NCBI GenBank assembly: GCA_002887195.1
Contig: PJAB01000038.1
Coordinates: 1 to 54,716 of the forward strand
From: Chrysochromulina parva
Taxonomy: Eukaryota > Haptophyta > Prymnesiales > Chrysochromulinaceae
DNA length: 54,716 bases
Direction: 5' to 3'
Shown: positions 19,081 through 26,188 of the stretch, one piece after another
Layout of the letters: the number at the start of each line of letters is the position of its first letter
How positions within the stretch are numbered: position 1 is the first letter of the stretch
The notes under the pieces: model-generated
The model's input: the letters and a program-made list of their open reading frames with translations, nothing else
Told to the model about the DNA's origin: nothing
Databases searched by the model: none
Program-made: the position numbers and the translations under genes

Positions 19081-21435
19081 ATGAGGCTTGGGGTCTTGTT
19101 GCTGCTGTTGGGCGGCGGTTCGGCCCAGAGCATAAAACGGCTGAACAATAGCGAGCCCGTCGAGTATGAGCAGCTGCAGGCAGACGGCTGGCGCTGGTTC
19201 GTGCTGACCACACACGATGTGGCCGCTGTCACTGCCGGCCTGGTCGTGCAGCGTGGCTACGGCAACCTTTTCCCGAAGATGGGCTTCGTCATGATGGCCT
19301 CGCCAAGCGGCATTCCGCCCGGCTTTCTGTCGCAGGCCGAATACGATCCGACGACGTACGCACACGACGACCCGGTCGGCCCCCGCCGCCGGTTCATCTG
19401 GGACACCACACCTTCTGTGACGGACTGGCGAGTCCTCACGATCGGCTATGACGACAACCGCACGGACAACGAGGCGGCGCTCGTGCAAGTGCCGCTCAAT
19501 GAGGTGCTCATCGGCGTGCGGTGCAACGAATTCGCCTGGTCGGCACCCATCCCCGGCTGCCGCTACTCGCTGACAGCGACGCTGCTGCCGTTCGAGATGA
19601 CGCACAACATGATCGTGGCAGCGCCCATGAGGCGCCAGGGGCAGCACGTCTACCGGCTGACAGTGGGCGAGTACGACTCGCTCAACGTGAGTCTCGAACG
19701 CCAAGTGCGCAACGAATCTGACTTTGGCCGCCGTCCGCGTGGGCTTGTGGGCGCTGCCATGCTCGGTAAAGGGCGTTGGTCTCGACCCTCGCCGCTTGCT
19801 TTCCCTTACAACCTCACGCAACGACCTGGCAACCTATTCATCTCACCAGCTGAGACGCAGGCGATGATCGACTGGCAGTATGCGCAGCTGCGAGCCGACA
19901 AGGGGTTGCTCAACCTCGCCGGCTGCGCCGATGGCGACGGCGGCTGCCGCCGCCTCTACCTGCCAGTCGCGACGGAGAACGCGGGGCTTGGCGAGCAGCA
20001 GGAGGAGCGAGAGAAACAGGAGAAGCTGCGTGCGAGGCTCTTCGCGCGCGCGCTCGCCACTGGCCGTTCGTACGCGGCCCTGCACGTGGGCAGCACCAGT
20101 ACTTATGTGGAGCGTCTCTGCCTCGGGCCCGGTGACAACGGCACGTACTACCTCACGCTCAGCGCAGACGCCGAGCTCTCGGGTGACGGGCGGCTTAGTG
20201 CGAGTGTGAACGGGTACCACGCGACCATCGCTACAGATGGCCTGGGCCCCGCGGTGCCGGGCGTCGACACGACCGGCTGGAGGTTCGGACAGCAACCTGG
20301 CTGCTGGTGCTGTGAGGGCGGCGTGTGCGGCGTGTGCGGCGACGGTTTCCCTGGCCAATGCTACGGAACGAGTATGCCGCCCGCCACGACGCGCATGGTG
20401 CTCGGCTACACGATGCGTGTGACGAGCCTCAAGTTTTCCGACGGCCTCGTTGCGGGGAACTCGGAGCATCGGGGCTGCGTCTCGTACGGCCAGTGGCGTT
20501 ACTACTCAGTCGTCACCACGGGCGCTGCGGACGCACAACTGTTCGCGCACATCTCGGCGCCGGTGGGCGGCGTGTACGCGGCCTTGGGGCGGCGGCCTAC
20601 GGCGACCGACTATGACAGGCGACTGCAGCCGCCTCTCGAGGAGCTTTCTCTCTCACCGTGCGACGTGACCGAGTCCGCCACGTGGCACCTCGGTGTCTAC
20701 CTCGAGCCGCAGGCGGTGGCGGCCGTGCCAGAGACGCTCTTCACACTCCGGCTGCACACCGCCGACGCGACCGTGCAGTACAACCCGGCGATCGCGTACG
20801 AAGGCGGTACGTGCTGCGGCGGCATCATGCACTGGCGCGTCACAGATGTGCCCTCCAGCCACGGGCTCTCCGTCAACCTGAGCGTCCTCTCGGGCGCCGT
20901 GCACGCAGTCTTCATCAATTACGACTCATGCGCAAGCTACAGCACGATCGGCAGAGGTGCGCACGGCACGTGCCCCGGCCTGTGTGACATTGGCTGGACC
21001 ACGCTCTGGGACCCGATCACCGGCGTGCGCTCCTCGCTCTCCCAGCTTGTCACCAAGGTCTCAATGGGAGAGACCCTTGCCCAAACAGACAAGCGGCGCG
21101 CGGGCACGTGGTACGTCGGCGTCAAAGCGCTCCACGGCGAGGCAGCTCGCTACCAAATGCGCGTGGCGCTCGCCGCACCTGCGCGCCGCCCGCCGACTAC
21201 ATATTGCTCCGGGCATGAGCGCTTCTGCGCCTCCGCCACGCAGCGCGGACATTCACATCCCCTGACGACGGCGGCAGAGATGCGGACCCCCGTCATCGGC
21301 AGCTTCGCGTCGGCAGCCGCCTCGTCGGCAGCGCGCGCAAGCACTAGCACTCTCGCGCTCGCGCTCGTCGTGTGCGTTGTGGCCAGCAGCGCATCAGCAA
21401 TCTGCACGCGACGGAGGGTCGTTCGGTTCATGTAA
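19081..21435 (+). CDS. Secreted/type I membrane protein with PPC-like beta domains
   Basis: 784 aa, single exon. Residues 1-16 are a signal peptide (MRLGVLLLLLGGGSAQ). The ectodomain holds three or four beta-rich segments that alternate strands with Cys pairs, such as VLIGVRCNEF...GCRYSLTA, TWHLGVYLEPQ and TWYVGVKALHG. These look like bacterial-type pre-peptidase C-terminal (PPC) domains, which bind carbohydrate or act as secreted spacers. A very Cys-rich loop (CWCCEGGVCGVCGDGFPGQC) lies near residue 405. A C-terminal helix (LALALVVCVVASSASAI) followed by RRRVVRF predicts a membrane anchor with a short basic cytosolic tail. No protease or other catalytic motif seen. It shares a promoter with the GH3 enzyme, and both should be exported, so they may act together at the cell surface; that is inference. 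Confidence 0.75.
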   Translation: MRLGVLLLLLGGGSAQSIKRLNNSEPVEYEQLQADGWRWFVLTTHDVAAVTAGLVVQRGYGNLFPKMGFVMMASPSGIPPGFLSQAEYDPTTYAHDDPVGPRRRFIWDTTPSVTDWRVLTIGYDDNRTDNEAALVQVPLNEVLIGVRCNEFAWSAPIPGCRYSLTATLLPFEMTHNMIVAAPMRRQGQHVYRLTVGEYDSLNVSLERQVRNESDFGRRPRGLVGAAMLGKGRWSRPSPLAFPYNLTQRPGNLFISPAETQAMIDWQYAQLRADKGLLNLAGCADGDGGCRRLYLPVATENAGLGEQQEEREKQEKLRARLFARALATGRSYAALHVGSTSTYVERLCLGPGDNGTYYLTLSADAELSGDGRLSASVNGYHATIATDGLGPAVPGVDTTGWRFGQQPGCWCCEGGVCGVCGDGFPGQCYGTSMPPATTRMVLGYTMRVTSLKFSDGLVAGNSEHRGCVSYGQWRYYSVVTTGAADAQLFAHISAPVGGVYAALGRRPTATDYDRRLQPPLEELSLSPCDVTESATWHLGVYLEPQAVAAVPETLFTLRLHTADATVQYNPAIAYEGGTCCGGIMHWRVTDVPSSHGLSVNLSVLSGAVHAVFINYDSCASYSTIGRGAHGTCPGLCDIGWTTLWDPITGVRSSLSQLVTKVSMGETLAQTDKRRAGTWYVGVKALHGEAARYQMRVALAAPARRPPTTYCSGHERFCASATQRGHSHPLTTAAEMRTPVIGSFASAAASSAARASTSTLALALVVCVVASSASAICTRRRVVRFM

Positions 21436-21866
21436 GATGTACGAACGCATGCGGCACTCGCGGTCCGGCGTCCGCGACTGTGCTCGTTTTTTCTTCTTCT
21501 TTTGTCGTCACTGTTGCGCGCGGCCCGCCGCCCTAAAGTGTCGGATCCGAACAGTAGATGCGATGAGGTACAAAACCCGCGCACCGGCCACCGCGACCTG
21601 ACACCAGCGCACGGCAGCGCACCTCAGGACAACAGGCCGCGGCAGCACCCGCACTCCGCTCCGCGACGCTCTGTCGGGGGCTTGGGGCACGTCAGGCGAC
21701 TGTGTTACGTTACGTGACGCTGTCCCCGTCCTCGCTCCTCGGACCTAGACGAGCGGAGAGGTGTTCGGTTCGGTTCGAGCGGTGAAGTTAGCTCATGAGT
21801 TAGCTAGCCGCATCCGCCGCATGGTCGTTCCGCTCCTCTGCCAGTCGCAGGCGAGCCCAAGTCAGC
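21436..21866. other. Convergent intergenic region
   Basis: 431 bp between the ends of the exported protein (+) and the oxygenase gene (-); holds a T-rich run (21488-21505) that may be part of a 3'-untranslated region. No gene recognised. Confidence 0.45.
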
Positions 21867-23459
21867 TCACCTCCCTCCACCCATGCGATACAAGACGTCG
21901 CTCCGGACCACGTCCTTGGTCCCGCGCTTGACGGCCGAGCCTTCGTGCAGCAAGCTCGCGGTATTGCCCTGCGGGAAGCACAGTACGGCGCCTGCGCGCG
22001 GCTGCACGCCTTGAGCCTGTAGCCCACCACCCGCGGCCGGCATATAGAACGTGGTGCAGCCGCCCTCAAAGTCGTCATTGAGGTACATGAGGAAGGTGAG
22101 TCGCGAGCGCCGGTCGCCAAACGCATCGTGCACGTAGCGTCCGGTGGTTGCATCGAGCCCCGAGCCGGGCCAGGACCCATCAATGTGGGGTCGGTAGACG
22201 GCCTTTTCGCCGTCAGTATAACGAAAGAAGCGGCAGCGGGCGTTGATGCCCGCGAGCGCGCCGCCAGCGAGCTGTGCAGGCAGGTACGACCGGCAGCGAT
22301 CGAGCAGCTTCTCGTCGAGACCATCGGTGAGCAGCCATTCGAGTCCTCCGATCCCGGAGGGCGACTGCCTAGACGTTGGGTGGTCAGGCACGAATTGGAT
22401 GCGCTCCGCCATCGCACGCATCCCCTGGCACTCGCTACGCGTCAGCACGTCGAGCATCACAAAGGCGCCGGGGACTCCCGGCACGTCCACGCGCCGTACC
22501 GGGGCTCGGCGCTTCGCCTGCCGTGTGGCCGCATCCTCGAGAAGTGCACCTACCCCGTCTGCACACGCCCAAATGTGTAGGTCGTAGTTGTTGGGAGGCT
22601 GACGCTCGGGGCCTCGCTCCGTGCGAACCACACGTAGCCCAACGTCCCGCACCAGCCGCAAAGTGGGCTGCGGGCAGGTCCATGCGTCGACCTCCTCATT
22701 CGCAGTGGCGCCAGGTGACCATGGAGGCAAATAGGTGACTACAGCCCCACCGAGGGCATCTGGTTCGGGTGCGTTGGCCTTCTGATCACCTTTCTGCTGC
22801 TCGTCCTCGTCCTCTTCATCCTCGTCGCCTTCCTCGCCCTCGTCGCCCTCGTCGCCCTCCTCCACTTCCTCCACGTCTACATCCTTGCCAATGGCGCTAG
22901 CGGCTGATGATATCGCAGCAGTGACTTGAAGCTGCTGCTGCTGCTCGACTTCGTCGTCCTCTGCACCGGCTGCACCGGCGCCGCCGCTGATAGGTTCGCC
23001 GGCTCGCAGGACCGCATGCAGCAAGCGCACGCGCAGCCCCGGGTCGTCGATGGAGTCACAATCGCGCACCCAGCGCTGAACCGTGCCTTGTCGCGCCGTC
23101 TGGCTTCGCGCATGCATGCCCTGCAGCGCGAGGAGCGCGTCGCTTCCGCGGCTGGCACGGAGCGCGGCTGTCACACGAGATGCATAATCAATGGGGTCGT
23201 AACGCCTGAGCTGCGCCTCGACGAGCGGGTGCAGGGCAGCGCGCAGCTCCCGCAACGCCTTATGCTGCAGGAGATCAGGATGCGCTGCGAGGTGGTTGAG
23301 TGTTGCAATCGTGGTGGCCACATCGGTAGCGCGAAGGCCAATAGATTGCTGTTGAGGCGCTGGTTGCTGAGTTGCCGGCAGCACTGGGTGCCGACTTGGC
23401 GACAGCGTCCGCGGATCCTCGTTATCAGCCTGGTGTTTTCGTTTCTTGTTCTTTCCCAT
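21867..23459 (-). CDS. 2-oxoglutarate/Fe(II) dioxygenase (P4H-like) with conserved N-terminal helical domain
   Basis: 530 aa, single exon. The C-terminal catalytic domain has the iron triad His425-x-Asp427 (YRPHIDGSWPG) and His505 (SLLHEGSAV), with a downstream basic 2OG-binding region (RGTKDVVRSD). The fold is that of prolyl-4-hydroxylase-type oxygenases acting on proteins or small molecules. Residues about 45-140 form a helical domain (LHPLVEAQLRRYDPIDYASR, then GTVQRWVRDCDS) that I associate with similar oxygenase fusions in diatoms and other algae. An acidic linker (about 190-220, Glu/Asp runs) and a basic N-terminus (MGKNKKRKH) suggest a nuclear or ribosome-associated protein. Substrate unknown. 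Confidence 0.85.
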   Translation of the reverse strand: MGKNKKRKHQADNEDPRTLSPSRHPVLPATQQPAPQQQSIGLRATDVATTIATLNHLAAHPDLLQHKALRELRAALHPLVEAQLRRYDPIDYASRVTAALRASRGSDALLALQGMHARSQTARQGTVQRWVRDCDSIDDPGLRVRLLHAVLRAGEPISGGAGAAGAEDDEVEQQQQLQVTAAISSAASAIGKDVDVEEVEEGDEGDEGEEGDEDEEDEDEQQKGDQKANAPEPDALGGAVVTYLPPWSPGATANEEVDAWTCPQPTLRLVRDVGLRVVRTERGPERQPPNNYDLHIWACADGVGALLEDAATRQAKRRAPVRRVDVPGVPGAFVMLDVLTRSECQGMRAMAERIQFVPDHPTSRQSPSGIGGLEWLLTDGLDEKLLDRCRSYLPAQLAGGALAGINARCRFFRYTDGEKAVYRPHIDGSWPGSGLDATTGRYVHDAFGDRRSRLTFLMYLNDDFEGGCTTFYMPAAGGGLQAQGVQPRAGAVLCFPQGNTASLLHEGSAVKRGTKDVVRSDVLYRMGGGR

Positions 23460-24180
23460 CGATGCGAGCGGGCACTTTGCGCTTTGGTTCGGTGACGAGA
23501 CGGAGACGCGCGTGTGTGGTGGCAGGGCGAGGCGCGCCCACGGGGGCGCTCAAGATGGGCAAGGTCCCTCAGCGCAGAAAGGGATTTTCATCAGCCTATT
23601 CACAGCCACTGGTTACGTTTTCGACCGTTCCGTCGAAAGAGGTCACACATCGCGAAAGGAGAGCGCAGAAAGGAGAGCGCGTGCAGCACGCTCACGCGCT
23701 ACTACGCGGCCGTCGCTCGCCGTGCTCAACGTGTGCGTCGGTGCGATCGCTGCACGCGCACACCGCACCGCCCTCGCACACGGAATCCATCGAGTCCGCT
23801 CAGGTGCTTTCCTCCATGGTGCCCTGCTGGCAATCCGGGAGCACACATGCGTCTCCCTTTGTCTCTCATGACTGTGATTTTTTTCGCGTGCCTTTCCGCA
23901 GTCGCGCGCCGCCGCCGACCAGTACGACTCCCTCCTCACCGTCCCCGCGTGCTTTTCACTGCCACGTGACTGCCCAATCCTGAGGCCCCGAGCTGTACCC
24001 GAGCTGGGCTGCCTCTCTCGAGCGGAGGGCATGCGTCTCTCCGTTCGCGATGAGCTTCGGAGCCACACGCCGCACGCGATCGGCCCTCATACTTCCGGCA
24101 TGCTGTGGGCTGTTGCATGCCTGCGTTGAGACCCATCAAGCGCCCTTCGAGCTTGCAGCCGCTCATGGTCCCATATCTCC
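23460..24180. other. Region between the oxygenase gene and the WD40 gene
   Basis: 721 bp between divergent starts. A + strand open frame (ATG 23555 to 23983) has no recognisable domain and mixed composition. One TTCACA lies at 23599-23604. First exons of the WD40 gene could be hidden here. Confidence 0.35.
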
Positions 24181-25785
24181 ATGCTGCCGAATACACACAC
24201 GTCTCTTGTTCGCAGGATGATCGCAATGCTCATCAACTGCGTAGCGGAGAGGACAAACGCCCACAGCGGCACCAGCCGGTCGGTGGCGTTTTTCCCGGAC
24301 GGGACCAATTTTGTGTTCGACGACAGCGACACCACCATCCGGTCGGTGGCGTTTTCCCCGGACGGGACCAAGATTGTGTCGGGATCGAATGACGGGACAA
24401 TCAAAGTCTGGGATTCGGGTGCGCTTTTGCGCTCAAATCACTTCTCCTTGGTCAAAACTGACGCTTGCTGGCTTGTCTGGCAGGCACGATGGTGCAGTTG
24501 AGCGAGAAGACGAACGCCCACAGCCTACCAATCACGTCGGTGGCGTTTTCCCCAGATGGGACCAAGATTGTGTCGGGATCGTGGGACCATACGGTCAAAG
24601 TCTGGGATTCGGGTGCGCTTTTGCCCTCAGAATCGCCCCTCCTTGGCCAAAACTGACGCCTGTTGGCTTGTCCGGCAGGCGCGCTGGGGCTGCTGAGCAA
24701 GAAGAAGAACGCGCACAGCCTCGCCATCACGTCGGTCGCGTTTTCCCCGGACGGAACCAAGATTGTGTCGGGATCGAGCGACGGGACGATCGAAGTCTGG
24801 GATTCGGGTGCGCTTTTGCCCTCGAAATCGCCCCTCCTTGGCCAAAACTGACTTCTGCTGCCTTGTCTGGCAGGCAAGCTGAAGCTGCTGAGCGAGAAGA
24901 CGAACGCCCACAGCGCCCAAGTCCACTCGGTCGCGTTTTCCCCGGACGGATCGGAAGACGGATCGGAAGATTGTGTCGGGATCGGAAGACAAGACGATCA
25001 AAGTCTGGGATTCGGGTGCGCCGCGAGCCCAAAATCGCCCCTCCTTGGTCAAAACTGACGCCTGTTGGCTTGCCTGGCAGGCACATTGGTGCAGTTGAGT
25101 GAGAAGACGAATGCTCACAGCGGCAGGATCTCCTCGGTCGCGTTTTCCCAGGACGGGACCAAGATTGTGTCGGGATCGGGTGACAAGACGATCAAAGTCT
25201 GGGATTCGGGTGCGCCCCCAGCTCAAAATCGCCCCTCCTCGGCCAAAACTGACGCCTGCTGGCTTGTCCAGCAGGCGCGCTGGGGCTGCTGAGCGAGAAG
25301 TACGCGCACAGCGGCTGCATCAACTCGGTCGCGTTTTCCTCGGACGGGACCAAGATTGTGTCGGGATCGTACGACAAGACGATCAAAGTCTGGGATTCGG
25401 GTGCGCCGGAGCCCTCAAAATTGCCTCTCCTTGACCGAAACTGACGTCTGCTGGCTTTTGTCTGGCAGCCAAGCTGGAGCTGCTGAGCGAGAAGACGAAC
25501 GCTCACAGCGGCATCATCATGTCAGTGGCGTTTTCCCCGGACGGGACCAAGATCGTGTCGGGATCGGGCGACAAGATCGGGACCGGGCGACAAGATCGGG
25601 ATCGGGACCGGGACGGGACGATCAAAGTCTGGGATCTGGTCAATTGGTCTCGCAAAGATCATTTGATGTTCCATCATACCACACAGCGATTCGTCTTGCT
25701 GCTGCTGTGGCTGAACAAATACAGCATGAAGTTTCCTGATGATGTGCTTGATCTGCTCATTGAAGCTTGCGTGAAAAGCAGGTGA
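24181..25785 (+). CDS. WD40-repeat protein built of duplicated exon-intron units
   Basis: Seven exons recognised: 24181-24418, 24484-24612, 24679-24807, 24874-25015, 25081-25209, 25275-25400 and 25469-25785. Each ends just after the WD dipeptide (KVWDSG) in phase 1, so each middle exon encodes one blade ([20 protein letters not shown]). Blades are nearly identical, and the six introns (65-68 bp, gtgcgc to ggcag) are also nearly identical, so the array arose by recent tandem duplication of about 195 bp. Exon 4 is 142 bp rather than 129: a 13-bp insertion (duplicated GGATCGGAAGAC) breaks the frame. Skipping exon 4 keeps the frame and gives 355 aa. Exon 1 also holds a half blade ([13 protein letters not shown]). 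The last exon adds an Asp/Arg-rich insertion and a unique tail ([14 protein letters not shown]). The start is uncertain: an acceptor-like cag ends at 24215 just before another in-frame ATG (24217). Function of the propeller is unknown. Confidence 0.72.
24220..25640 (+). repeat. Tandem array of about 195-bp exon-plus-intron units
   Basis: Seven copies of the stretch around ATCAAAGTCTGGGATTC at about 24400, 24595, 24789, 24997, 25190, 25381 and 25620. Both coding and intron parts are conserved between copies, unlike old WD40 genes where only the protein is conserved. Confidence 0.9.
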
Positions 25786-26188
25786 GGCAGGGCCAGGGTG
25801 TGACGGCAACAGTGTGTCGCCAGCATCTGATTTGAGATTTCAGCAGTACTGATTTCAGCAGTGTGTCCCTCTTGCTGTGGGCTGTGCTGCATGCCGAGGT
25901 GCGAGGATAGAGGATTGATAGAGGATAGGTACCATGGTGATCCCCATGCTCTGGAGAATCTTTGGGTATGTTGTTTGCATGTTGCGTGTCACGTCAAATA
26001 AAACAAAAATCACCATAACCTCCCTTGTCCGGTCGTACCCGCCAACCCCGTCCGCGTACAGCTACGCTAGCAAGCGGTGTCGCTTTGCTTCTTCGATGGG
26101 ATGAGTTCATTGACGAACGTCAGTGTCGTCCCGTTTTAACTTCACGCACACACAACCACTTCACGGACGTGTTGCGTACAGGAAAAAA
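25786..26188. other. Convergent intergenic region
   Basis: 403 bp. A short direct repeat GATTTCAGCAGT occurs twice (about 25835-25862), and GATAGAGGAT twice just after. An AATAAA lies at 25997-26002, possibly a polyadenylation signal for the WD40 gene. No gene recognised. Confidence 0.4.

Noticed and set aside
23555..23983. Possible + strand protein starting MGKVPQRRKG
   Set aside because: No domain, composition drifts to Ser/Pro/Thr, and no splice support. Kept as intergenic.
24311..25102. Unspliced 263-aa frame through the WD40 array
   Set aside because: It reads the wrong frame of the exons and runs through the introns; repeat structure explains it.
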